Source: Tubulanus polymorphus
Lineage: Eukaryota; Nemertea; Palaeonemertea; Tubulaniformes; Tubulanidae
Assembly: GCF_964204645.1 (NCBI RefSeq)
Contig: NC_134026.1
Coordinates: 28,166,650 to 28,230,649 of the forward strand
Length of the DNA: 64,000 bases
Direction: 5' to 3'
Part shown: positions 1 through 13,200 of the stretch, one piece after another
Position numbering within the stretch: position 1 is the first letter of the stretch
Layout: every line of letters begins with the position of its first letter
Notes under the pieces: generated by a model
What the model was told of the DNA's origin: nothing
Seen by the model: only the letters and a program-made list of their open reading frames with translations
Database searches by the model: none
Translations under genes and position numbers: made by a program

Positions 1-3000
1 CGATTATGACTGGAGCCGCTATTGGGGACCCCTGATGCGTATACCGACATTGATCCATGAATTACACAAATATCATCTGTTATCATCAGCCGTTTTTCTA
101 CATTAAATCCACCGCGATATGAATTATTTTTGAGGTATGGACTCGATCAATCTTACATCGAGACGAGAATTACATCTGCAATTTATCTGAATTAAACGAA
201 ATGGATACCTGACACTGATTGGGCAATTTCTTTAATCAAAACTTAGGCTAATTTCGTTTCACATATTCACAATTCAAATTTGTACTTAATATGAATATTT
301 CACAAGGTTGAAAGCTGCAGAAATAGACATGGTCAGGTTTTAATTTCTTAACACGGGAACATGATGCTTAATTCTAGTGTTGACACTTTTATTAATTTTC
401 AGATTCTCGCCACTTCAATCGTGTTTCCATGGTTTCTGTCGAAGTCCGGATGATTTTCGCTGTCAATTTCCGTGTCAAAATTATCAAAGGGAATCAAATT
501 TGAAATTAGAAAAAAAGACAATTTTATCATAACAGATTCGCAAAATATCAGTGTTTTCACGAAATTAACGAGTAACCGCCCAAATCAGGCAATTCGAAAG
601 GTTGAGCAATAAGGGCGAATATATTTTATAGAATCGACTCAATATGCTTTAATGAAGTAGTCATAATGTATGCTTTGATTTCCAGGATAAATAGTTATTT
701 TAACAAGATTCTTCTACGGTAGTGTTCATCTATTGCCAATAGAGAAATATTAATGGTATTACAATTACTGATAAGCAATACAACCTTAAACTAGTTACTG
801 GATACTCGCAAGTATTGATTACAGATTATATACTTATCTAATGGGACTGATCGATATCTCGGAGAAAGTGACAGAAGTAATATTCGATTATTTTCGAAAT
901 CTGACATCAGGAATCAACGTACCGACAAACGACCGATAAAGCTGACAGTTAAAAGTACATGTATGAGCTTTCGTAAGTAAATCCCCCGGAAGAAACATGT
1001 CTGCGGCGAGAGACTAAAAACCTGTTACATACAAAATATCTTCTCCTTCGTATTGATTGAAAACTTATATAAGAGATCAATAAAGATTACTGATGATGTA
1101 AATATATCAAAATACGACTCCCTTCGGCATTTCCGAAAAACAATAATCGATCAATTTTTTTGTGACCCGTGTAAAATTGAGTTGTAATTCCTTGCTTTCG
1201 GTGGCGGATACCACAAAAAAAGACTTTCTCTGCGCGTATGAATAAGTCGGCTAAAATGTCAGTGGTGCCGAATCCAGCGAGACCTCTTCTTAAAAATCCG
1301 TCTGATCTTTGGTTAATGGATGTCGCTACACTAGGGGAATATCTATGCTCCTCCATTAGTTTCTCGAATATTCCCGTAGGTGTTGCGTTTATTTTACCTG
1401 ATTTTTTGCCTCGCTGATGGTTGTTGCACTTGTGGTGTCAAATTTATTCCGTAACGGAAATCATTCGAAATTTGATGATATAGATCCATTAATCCCCATA
1501 TTTCACCCTATTCTAAATTTTCTATTCTTAGGAATATAGTGAATATGTGAAATATGCGAATAGTGTTTTTAGTACTTAGTTCTTAACAATGAATAGCATA
1601 TATGTTAACTAATATCTCGTTGGGAAAAGATTGCACCAAATGCACCATTTCTAGATCTTGTGCACAGGACAGGGGATAATAATGCAAGTGCTCGTTCATT
1701 GCAAAATCTCTTGGCATGCACACCAAGCTGGTTTGTACCAGGAACCCCGGGAAACTTACCTGCACATGAGTGGTCTCTGGAAGGATTATTTGGTGCACGA
1801 CCTCAAGTATGGATCGTCCATACTATTTCTACAAACATTTGTTGCACGTATTATTCCCGAAAATCTTAAAATGAATCTGTAGGCGTTAATACGATCTGTT
1901 GCTTTTTTTGTATAAAACGTCAAAAGTTTTCATCAATATGCTCGTGGAAGGAGTAGTGAATGGATCGTATCGTGGAAATGAAATTGCTCGAACGAATGTT
2001 TACAAAAAATGCGTTGGATGTATTTTCATCGCATCTCGACGATAAGGCATATGGTGGTTGCAATTACCAAGTTGATTAATCCAAATTTCTCTCACCACAG
2101 AGAATTCTATCAAACTTCTGTCAGCATTTGATCAGTACCAACATAGAATTGAGTCACAACTTCGAACCAATCGGGGTTATGCATCCAGTACTAGCTGAAA
2201 CGGATATTAGATCTTCCATTGTGTATAGCTTGTCACGCTTTTAACATATCCTTGCATTTTCTATAATCAATGTCACCAGACTAATATATAGATACAGGTG
2301 ACTAAAACAATAACATTGCACCACTAAGCTACCCCAGGTAAGACCATCAAACGAACAATTTCGTCGGAATTAGATTCAATTTGAGAGAACAATTTGATTA
2401 ATCAAAGCGTAGTGAAAATGCGGCATACTACCGAAGCTACGGTGCTCCAGGCAACATTTCATTCTCATAAAATCAGTGGAGTTTCGAGGGTTGTTTTATC
2501 ATGTAATTTGCTGAGCAAATAGTTCAAACAACGAGGTTTTGAATGGTAGTGTTAGTGCTAAGCGCGAAGGAACAGCGAGAATCTACGAAGGAACAATTCT
2601 CCAAAAGTAAGCCACACGCCTTACTCGGGGATGTACCTGGTATTTGAAACAGTAGACGGTGTCAAAAGAACATACCGCATCAGTAATTGTAAATGGCTTT
2701 ATCATATTTCAGTTGGTGAAAATCATAATTTTTATACCGTTTTGATGGCAGGTAACGATGTTGAATATGTTGTATGACAACATATTGAATGTATATATAT
2801 ATATATATATTCTATGTTATGATATTCGCGACGAAAGAAATACATGAAAAAGCAAATTGTCGGACATTATCGTGGTTATTATCAATGGATTACATAATTT
2901 TTTGTATGACGCTTGATGAAATATTTTTTTAAATCCAGGGTAAACTTATCGATAGACAATCATAATGCAGAATTCATTCTACCTGGGCAAATACATTGTG

Positions 3001-5982
3001 ATTGCTCAGATGGTTTCGGGAAAGATTTCCTTATCACTGGGAAACATACTAACGCGCGCCATAAGGCATTATTAACTTATACTCAATACGAGGGATTATA
3101 GTCCTAACAACCACAATGTATGCACAGGCTCTCCTTCCGATCCGTTACCAAGCGCAAACATAAATATAGATTCGGCACAGGATGACGACTAGGGTTCTGA
3201 AAGGTGTCCGTGGGTCAAAATTCTAGTGATTTTACAATCTGGAGCTCAGGACAGTTCCTGCATTGGTGATCCTACCGACTATACTCTTTTTTTACATAAT
3301 CGCCTTTAAGTAATAGAGTAATGCTCCTTTTATCGTCCATCATTGTGTAATGGAAAAATTGCCATCGAAATGACGGCATTTTTCCATTCAGAATGGATTT
3401 GCAAAATCAAAGAACGTTAGAAGCAGCAACAATCAAAGACTGTCATCAGACGTAAAACGATTATCTTCTAGAAGCGTCCATTATTCGCGAATGCATGTGA
3501 TCCGTTTTTATACCAGTCATCTGGACGTACTTACTACTTTGCCTTAGGTTTTCATTTGATTATTTGATATAATCAAGTGATAAGAAATACTTCGAACGTT
3601 CTTTCTGTAAACCATACATTGCCTTGTGGCCGTGCTAGTTAGTTCGCCAAAAATTACTTATGAACATTCTGCGACTGGGTATAAAAACGCAAACTTCCAA
3701 CGAAATGACTGAATGAAATCGCTCGTCAAAAAGTCATTCCCTGGAGCGGTCAAACTAATTATCAATATGGTCATTCGTCCATTCGCTGCCTCTTACGGGT
3801 TTGATTCTGCGGCGCCCACAGATACTTACCCAAAACGTCTGTGTGAAGATTGTTTGCCAGGATATCGTATGTCTTTTGATTAAATAAGGATGTGATCGGA
3901 ATTTTCTAGCACAAGACGACAATCAATGCAGGTTCGGCGTTGATGTTGATATTACTACGCTAGCGAACAAGTCATCGAGATTGACTGAAAGTTACATAGA
4001 CTGAATCTGTAACGGACAACCGCGCATTAATGGTGAAATATTTGATTACCGCGATCGTTTTTCCCCGGATTTTTTACCCCAATGGAAAAGGTCTATTCAA
4101 TCAGACCCCATTTTCATCCATGTTCAGATTACGTACACAGTCACCATCATGAGAGGGCATACAACGGCAATACATACGATAGCGTTAACGAATGAGCATC
4201 CCGGGACATAATGAAAATGTAGAGTTATTCGAAGTTGGTAGCGGAGACTTTATGTCTTAAACTTTATGACTTAAAGGGACTTTATCCTGCAAATTTAATC
4301 ATAAAACTTATTAAATGCCTTTGAGAACACGAATCAGTTCGTACATCATTTGATCTTAACTAGGTTCATTGTGATATTATATCGTTTAATAGAGAATCTC
4401 TTGGAAAAACAGCGTACCCAGTGAACTACCATCTCAGGTCCTCGTGGAAGATTCGATTTGAAGTGTAATCCATTGATGTCTAATCGAATTTATGATTAAA
4501 AAAATACTCTTCAAATAGATTCCACAGGTTTTTATAATGAATTCGAACACACATTATAATGCATGGAATTATGGATTTTTGCTCTGTGAACCGTCGATCA
4601 ACATAAAATCTGATTTTCGCCAAACCATGATCCGTCATCTGGAACTGTCGTAATCGATATAACGGCAGACGATTACGGTACTGTCTCGGTTGTAGTGTCC
4701 CTATTGATGTCGTGGTTGTCCATTAATTGGTGTCTATATATCTGGAATCAATTAACAGATTGAGTACGAATCGCTATCTGCATCTCGTTTGTAAAAGTCG
4801 GTTCTGTGCACATCCCACATAGATCGCAGATTTGTTGCATTCATTAGACACCTTGTAAATGTATTCATCGGATTAATGATAGCAGGGCTTCATTCTGCTT
4901 TTCCGGAAAATATCAAAAGTATTGGGAATAGAGATGATTGTTCTGACTACTTGCAGTCTGCCGTTCTTAACAAATAATTCATAAGCTAATGTATTAGCGA
5001 GTAAAAAAGTACGAATTCACAATACATTCATTAGTAATCGATCCATTTTCATTGTCGATTGATAAGCTAGGGGCATCCATTATTATCCTCAAAGATACGC
5101 TTTGCTTGGTCTTGCATTTTTGGAGCGACGATTTTCAGGATATTGCATTAAGCGAGGATAACGTAATCAAATCCGTTTCATCGTTTATAAATCTTTCATC
5201 TTCCTGATATTGATTTATATTTATTGTGCAGTGAATCTGTCCGGCGAAAGGGAATCCGAGAAACGATAAAAACATCTGAAAATGGATAAATAGGACCCAA
5301 GAGAATTTGTTTTGCCTTTGAACATGAAAATCGTCATGTACCGTGATAGATATATAAATGACGCCGTGTTTGAGACGTGTCTCTGATTCCATCCGCACTC
5401 AACCGACTACAGTCAATACACGGCTTATATATCTGTATATTACCGATGTTCAGAAAAAGAAAACAAATTCAAACTTATTACTAGACACGACCTTTTTCGT
5501 TATCGATTCACTGAATTTCAGGCATACTTTTCGTTTCGGAAGATGAATATTCTGATGAATATTTTTCAAGGTTAATTTCACTTTCGTTTTACGCTTTAAT
5601 TGATGTGGATGAATTTGAATATAATTTCCGTAATAAATTCCGGCGATATTTTGCGCTGTCATATCTCGTGACTTTTCGATCTAAAAGATGCACGCAAATT
5701 AATAGCAATTAAGCCTTATCATCCTAAACCACATTTCTATAGAGTTTGTCAAATGAACGACCTACTAGAATTATATTTATTGAAGGCACGGTGGTTTGAT
5801 TAATCAAATACATCACGCGAAGACTTTCAAACCGATTATTGCGGAATTCACTCGTGTAGCGATGTTTGCAAGATGAGCAACACAAAAGACCGACGAAGCA
5901 CGCAAGTTTTTGGATGTTTGCAGCTCGTCGCTGAAATATTTACATTCATTGGTGGAAACTCGAAACAGAAACCGCGAGTGTT
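1..5982. other. Non-coding region upstream of the CNG gene
   Basis: I see no protein-coding exon here that combines a recognisable protein with matching splice signals. Open frames are all under about 90 codons and look like chance. The only clear structure is the TA run near 2.8 kb. The region may contain untranslated first exons or enhancers of the downstream channel gene, but nothing in the sequence pins these down. Confidence 0.6.
2792..2810. repeat. (TA)n microsatellite
   Basis: An uninterrupted TA dinucleotide run of about 19 bases in AT-rich DNA. Likely length-polymorphic. Confidence 0.9.
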
Positions 5983-6075
<93 letters not shown>

Positions 6076-6462
6076 GGAGGAGGAGGAGAGAGGGAGAGAG
6101 GGAGAGAGGGAGAGAGGGAGAGAGGGAGAGAGGGAGAGAGGAGAGAGGGAGAGAGGGAGAGAGGGAGAGGGAGAGAGGGAGAGAGGGAGAGAGGGAGAGA
6201 GGGGAGAGAGGGAGAGAGGGAGAGAGGGAGAGAGGAGAGAGGAGAGAGGAGAGAGGAGAGAGGGAGAGAGGGAGAGAGGGAGAGAGGGAGAGAGGGAGAG
6301 AGGGAGAGAGGAGAGAGAGAGGAGAGAGAGAGAGAGGGAGAGAGGGAGAGAGGAGGGAGAGGGGAGAGGGAGAGAGGGAGGAGAGGGAGAGAGGGAGAGA
6401 GGGAGAGGGAGAGAGGGAGAGAGGGAGAGAGGGAGAGAGGGAGAGAGGGAGAGAGAGAGGGG
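5983..6462. repeat. 480-bp purine-only GA/GGGAGA tract
   Basis: The + strand is purely A and G for about 480 bases. It starts as plain GA dinucleotides, then becomes irregular 6-8 base units of the type GGGAGAGA. Low-complexity open frames of about 220 codons (Arg/Glu-rich on +, Ser/Leu/Pro-rich on -) run through it on both strands and are by-products of the repeat. Long homopurine tracts can form triplex DNA and can bind GAGA-type factors, but no function is shown here. Confidence 0.95.
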
Positions 6463-9400
6463 AACGCAATACCTTGCCCATAGGTACTTCAGACCCTTAC
6501 ATTCCACGGGTTGCTCTGAAACTTATCCTGATTCATGTAATTAAATCAGCTCCTCTGATATTGTTTCAAAAATAACTACTTCCTCCGGAGCGGTCGTTCG
6601 TTCAATGGTAGTATTTATCAGACTTATCGGATATTTAGCACTGTGAGAGAAGGGGAAGGGAGTATTCTATTTCGCTAAACTACGTACATGGAATTAGTAT
6701 TCCAATCTTAAAGGAATACAGTTTTTCCATTCTTGGTCTGTTTCAACTTGGAACAAAGCCCGAACTATTGCATACCGATAGATATCTGTCGATGCCCAGA
6801 AGAATCCGTTAAACCAGAAAATAAATAAACGGGACAGATATTCAACAAAACAATAAGATAACTCGACGTTATTTTGTCATTTGAATATGATGTATCGTAT
6901 ATCTATGAGTTTGGAGCGTAGATTTTCGTAAAACGACTCCATTAGGCAACCCATAAAATAGACCAATCATCATAAACTGGCATTAAGTGTATGGTAATAT
7001 ACAATACCCACAAAAAACTGATTTATGTTCGTTTTTACTTTCATTTATTGCGCCGCTGGTGTATTACCGGGTAATAGGTATTTCACCTTGTTACATGTCC
7101 GTCGCACAGATATAATATCATAACTATGGAAAAACCATAAAAAAGTCAATTGCAATTGTGAATCTAACACTTCAAGCAAATTTCATTTTGTGTAATACCA
7201 ATGAAAGTTTGAATTGCTACATTGCTATATTTGTTTTACTCGCAGTGTGCGATACAGATTCACTTTACGTCATCATGTGCCATCATAAGGATTACGTATC
7301 AGTTACAAATTGTAGGATTAGCTGACGGATAAATCCTATCAACCTTCATTTTTCATCCCCGTCATATTCTCCGTACAGGCGAGGCAGAATCTAAAATATT
7401 CTTATCAACAACAAAACAATCAACTACTTCATGAGGAAATATATTCAAAAAGTAGAATAAAGATTGAAAGAGCACTTGCTCGTATGCAGTTTGGAAATTC
7501 CTTGCGATCAAACGTCGTTATTTTTTCAATCACCCTTTAATCTCACTTTCATTATTTTTTCAAAGCATGTGTCGTGTGATTCTTAAAAAAGTTATAGAAT
7601 TCTATTGTCATTTCAAGTAACAGTAACAGGTCCTATTGAAATCTACTGACATATATTAATAAACAGGTTAGTTCCTCCACATAGCGGGGGGTATTTCATG
7701 TCAAGAACATGTCGTTACACTGTGGTATATCATAATCAAAAATTGAAAATAGTACGTTATTTCGATAGCATGGCCACGGTTAAGGTGCAGCTCTGTAAGG
7801 GAAAATGTCAGTCACTTAGGTTAGATTCCGTGAATTCATCGTATGATACGAAGCACATAAGAGAGGCGTCTCCCGACAGTTGAAAACGGAAGAATTGAGT
7901 GGATGATTTTTATATCCGGGAAATATTCTTTGTCACGTCTCACGGCTAACATCAAGGAACGGCTTTAGGGGGATTAATGGAGTAAAAAAGTGCAGTAAAC
8001 GTCGCCATTAAGGATGTATAAACTATAACTAATGTTCATCGTTCACATTATAAATACATTGATGCAACGGTAGATATATATTCAAACCACACCAAGTATA
8101 TCTCCGGGACTCGTCGACCTTAGCAAAAGATTGAAAAATTGAACGAGGTGGCATCCATTGTAAGATAATTGCAATGTCATCAGTTGGTAAGTATGAATCG
8201 TTAGCAATAGTCATTAGATTCGTTAAATTTACTTTAATTTACGAATGGTCTTGTTGGGAGATTGATTTTGGCCATAATAAAACTCAATGGAAATGAAATT
8301 CAATACCTTCGCTATTGACTTGCCCTTATTCGATTCAGTTCTATTACGGCAGACCTCAAGTAGCTTGGATATATACCACATATAGACGTATCGATACTCC
8401 AGAAGACGGTGAAAGTTGACTTTTATAGATGTTAGTCGTGGATTTTGCAGCCTTATGAGTGATTAATGAAGCGAATAATGTTGCTTTTAATGATTTCGTA
8501 TCTGTAAGGTGGAAGTTTGTGCACGGCTTTAATCTCTATGATTAATGTTCGTGTGCCGGATTTTGACCCACGTAAACCGGAGATTGACTACACGCAGTAT
8601 TAACCGTTTACTAATTCAGCAGGCAATTCTTCATCAGGTGCTTCATTTTAAAGGTTTCTGTGTCTTCTTTTTTCATTTAGAAATAATTGAATTAGTTTTG
8701 TTCTGAGCGATGGGGAAGGTTATAATATTCATAATATGGCCCGATGCAATTCGGTAACAATCTACTGTGTAACCGACAGAAAGTTTAAGTCGAACGATGA
8801 ATATATGATCGTGTGATTATGTGTCATCATCATAAATGCTTAACGACGCGAGTAAGAGATACATAACTTCTGTCGAATGTCACACGATATCCCGTGTCAC
8901 ATATGAGCGCCAACCTAGTTATTACATATGCATCTTTTTAGCTTTTATTAATGGAAATATGATAAGGTAAATCGACCGGCCCCATATCTCCCTATAACAT
9001 GAAGTTTTATGGAGACAACAGTTTACCTGTATCTGCACCAAAATAGTATGCATGTAATAAAGACACTGTGGAGATTGATTTATTTTTGTTATTAGGAAAA
9101 ACATACGATTTCAAATAATGTATGTAGATACGACACGATCTTCATTGGCAGAAATGAATAATTACATGATTTTCATGAAATATTGAGTCCTAGATAGAAC
9201 GTTCCATTTATGAGCAACTCGGCAGCAACTCATTTCATCCCACACTGCTACTCTCTACTCGTTAATAACATATCACCATTTAGTCGGTGGAAGATGTCAA
9301 ATTATTCGCGACTTTTCTGCTAACAACCAGGCGACAAGTGCACGATAACCTGACTATGAAAACACAGTCATTTGCTGATAATAACAGTTCGGGGACTTGT

Positions 9401-10187
9401 AATTATTTGATTATCCCTTGTCTTATCATCTCGTTTCACTGATGATGTGAAACACTCATGTGTTGAGGCGTTAACTATGGTTTCCCCAATAGGATCCCAA
9501 CGGAAATACATTCAACAAAATATATAATAACTTGGCAAACAGAGATAAGAGACGTTTCTAGAACACTGAAACCTATCATTTCAGTGCTTTTATTGTTTGG
9601 ATGTAGATTATTTGAACATGTTTTTTCGGTTGGTATAGTATGTAATATAAGGTTCTTGTCGATCTTTTCAATCGTCTAAGAAGAGTCAAAAAATGACTAC
9701 ATTGTACTGAATTATTCATCTATGTATACAACATTATATGAATGGTATGTTATGCGGTTTCATCTTGGCTTATCTATTATGAATAAAGCAAAGGACGCAA
9801 TTCCGTCTTAGACCTGCGATTTGCGAAAAAAAAACGTATCGAGCTTATCCGGTGAAACAGGATCAAGCGATGCAGATATCCAGGGCGAACAAACCTATTC
9901 AGTAACTACTTCCTCGATAGTCCCATTTATGGATGTACACACTGTTGCCTGGAATTGTATTATATAATGTTTCTTCATCCCGCGTATTGATAAAAATATC
10001 AAGGAATTTTGAATGAGTTAGATATACATATATAGACTTGGAGGAGTCAGATAGTTGAAAATCCTTAGAAACAAAAACAGTAAAAATCTCATTTTCATTT
10101 TCGCCTCGGGAGCTACATTTTCCCTGTGTTAGAAAACAGTATGAACATATAGATTTTCATGTCGATTTCCCTCTATTGATCTTTCAG
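6463..10187. other. Non-coding region ending in a splice acceptor
   Basis: No supported gene. The stretch ends with a pyrimidine-rich acceptor (TTGATCTTTCAG, AG at 10186-10187) just before the first coding exon of the CNG channel. At least one untranslated upstream exon is therefore expected, but I could not locate it. Confidence 0.55.
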
Positions 10188-10194
10188 ATTTGCG

Positions 10195-10251
10195 ATGGTA
10201 GACAACCGCAACCATGAGTTCGGTGGAAGGTCCGATGGGAAACATGCCTGA
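10195..10251 (+). promoter_or_regulatory. Upstream ORF overlapping the CNG start codon
   Basis: An 18-codon reading frame starts at an ATG 19 bases before the channel ATG, in a different frame, and stops at TGA 10249-10251 inside the channel coding sequence. Its ATG has G at -3 and G at +4, a stronger context on paper than the channel ATG (A at -3, A at +4). If both lie in the same mRNA, scanning ribosomes would often start here and miss the channel start. That effect is an inference. Confidence 0.5.
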
Positions 10252-13200
10252 CGATCATGACGCCAACAATTACGTGATTAACAATAATGTTGATAGTCTC
10301 AAGAGTAACGGAGATATTTCGGCAAAAATTCGAAGCCAGTCTTCCTCATCACTTGACCTACCGGACATCACCATGGAGACTAGCGATGAATCTCAAAATG
10401 TGCAGCAAACTATCAAAAGGGTCGGGTCGTCTGATAGTCTAAACTCTCAACAATCCCAGGTCGGATCGCTTACTGAAAATAACGATAACCGAAATGATAA
10501 AAATGATTCAATTAAACGAATCATCCGTCAAAGTTCCGAGCCGGAAGTTGAAATTCGAGTACCACGCATGCAGAGATTGGCCCGTCACAGTGTCGCAAGC
10601 GTGGTCAGCACTCAGTCACGTGATAGTATCGAAAGCGCTAATATGTACAATCACCGCTCTAGCATTAGTGTTGTCCGGGGGCCAGGTGGCGCTGGTAACC
10701 GTTGGGCAAAACTTCGTACAACCGTGAAGGCAACGAATATCGTAAGTGAACCGGCCAAACGAAAACGAAAAGCGTCAAACCTCAGTCGTCAAGACTCATT
10801 TTTGAAACGGTTTTCCACGAGGCATGGTGTCCACGGGAACGATTCAGATGGCGAAGGCGATGAAGAAAAATCAACTATTGGTCGGAATTCGTTGGAGTGT
10901 AAATCGGTACGGCGCAAGTTTGTTATTCATCCCGTTGAGAATGTGATGTTTTTGTGGCTTGGTTTTATAACGGCCGCCTGTCTCTATAACATCTGGACGA
11001 GTATCGCTCGAGAGGCTTTCACTGAAATTCAAGATGGATATTTGCCGGTTTGGTTTGCTTGCGATGCCATATGTGATTTTCTCTACCTATTCGACGTCGT
11101 GGTTCAACTAAGAACTGGATTTTTAGAAAAAGGTCTGCTGGTTTACAATAGCAAGAAATTAGCACATCATTATGTGAAATCTCATTATTTCATCGTAGAT
11201 CTCATCACGTTATTACCATTAGACTTATTGCAACTGTATATAGGTATCCATCCGCTGTTGAGATTCCCGCGGTTTCTGAAATGCTACCGCGCCGGACAGT
11301 TCAAAAATATGGTGGAATCGCGGACGATGTACCCAAACTTGTGGCGCGTTGTCAATCTATGTCATATACTGTTTCTTTTTTCACACTGGTTCGCTGCATT
11401 TTATTATCTAATCTCGAAAAGCGAGGACTACACCGGTGTATGGGCTTATCCTAAACCCGTTGGGCCGTATGCTGACGTCACCAGAAAATACCTAAAATCC
11501 CTCTATTGGTCGACGCTGACATTAACGACGATTGGTGACCTCCCTCCACCAGATACAAATTGGCAGTGAGTACACATTCATTTCTAGTTTCTATTATTTA
11601 GATATCGGCTTTCAAATGTTTAGTTTGTAATCAATCAATGATTATGTATTTATCGAAAAGGTGGCTGGCTGGAATTTTTGGAGACTTTTAGATAAGGTCA
11701 CTAAAGCGATATAATATTTTCTGATGATTTTTTTCTTTTCCCAAATGTTTATGTACCGTAGTTACGTTCCTGTCCGAGTATAATCTGCAGAGTGTGAACA
11801 GTTCTCCTTTTAGTATCAACATTTATTATCAAACAGTTTCGATTCCGACACAACCTCCTTGGACAAATTCCTTCCACATTGCCTCGCGTTTAGGGTTTCT
11901 CTTAGTGTCATTGTTTATCAAGAAAGCATCAGCAAGGTGCAGTGTTTGTTGTCTCGGCTGATATCAGAGTAGACCTGAAGCTGTTCTTTGTGGTGTTTGG
12001 CGGGGAGAATCGGGGTAGATTTCACCCACAGTTCACGAAATATCACCGTGTCATTTGAATGATATTTCATAAATGGCTCGTGCTTTCACTCCTGCACATG
12101 AAGAGTATTAGAAAGTTGACATAAACTAAGTACTCGCAGACATGTATTCGCTGTAGTTATGAGAACATACGTAGTCACCATATTGAAATATACGGGCATG
12201 AAAAATGATTCTATAGTTTGTATTCGGTTGTAAAGTTATCGTGTGTAAGAGTTAGTGTATGATTTAAAAATTGTTGCAGCAACCAACGTTACGTTACTTG
12301 AATTGGTGAATTCATTATCGTGTCTATCTGTGAAATATTTCTCTTTTTCTACTCATATGAAATTCCATTTGTTTTTCTGATTTTCTTTTGTAGATGGCTT
12401 ATGCAGGTGCCCAGATATTGGTAATAATGCACTTGTCATATTCTTATCAGTTCTATCATTGGATTTTTAGTTCGATATTTCAAATTCTCCGATGTGTTTA
12501 GTTTAGCCTATCTTTATTAGTAATAATTATAGTAATTATGATTTTAGTTCATCAAAGCTTCGAGACATTTTTCGTTGCGCGCATGTCAACATTAATCAGC
12601 ATTGTACAGCTTTTTGGACTCGGTGTATGAAAATCCGTCCTGTATGAAAATATGGAAGTGCATTGTTCATAGAAAACAATTATTAGATTCTTTTATCATT
12701 TGGGAACTTGCATGCTACAACGCCACCGCCAATATACCAGAGAATTAAATGTAATATTTGAATATATTCTATCTATCTCATGTTCTGTTATCAATAACAC
12801 ACACGATATTTCACCATTGATGAAATAGTTATCGCTGTCTCGCAACAATTTTTATTTTCTGAATTGTTTGGTTATTATCAGCCACAGTGTTGTCATCTAT
12901 ATATATATATATATATACATATTGTTTTAAAAACTTTCCTTTCGCAGAAATGTACAAGAGTAGTTGCTTTTCCTCTGTGTTTTCAGTAGCAGGGTTTTGT
13001 TGTGATTTATCACGTTGTGATCGAACTATAAAAAGACTGCAGAAAATATGACATTCGCCCGCTAGAATTATATTTCTCAGCTTTCAAATATTAGACATCT
13101 TTTTTGTTAAGATCTTTCAATAACTGCATTATTTCCGGTTGTCGAAGGACCGTCATTGCTGAAAATAAAACCAAAAAAGTATAATAAATGATTTTGATTG

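Noticed and set aside
1583-1882. Minus-strand frame ending at a near-perfect donor (CAG|GTAAGT at about 1760) and a TGCACCAAAT inverted repeat
   Set aside because: No ATG or acceptor gives a sensible exon, a stop lies just upstream, and 10-base arms are not significant.
5848-6544. Overlapping 166-223 codon open frames on both strands
   Set aside because: They are pure low-complexity translations of the GA tract with no composition or motif of a real protein.
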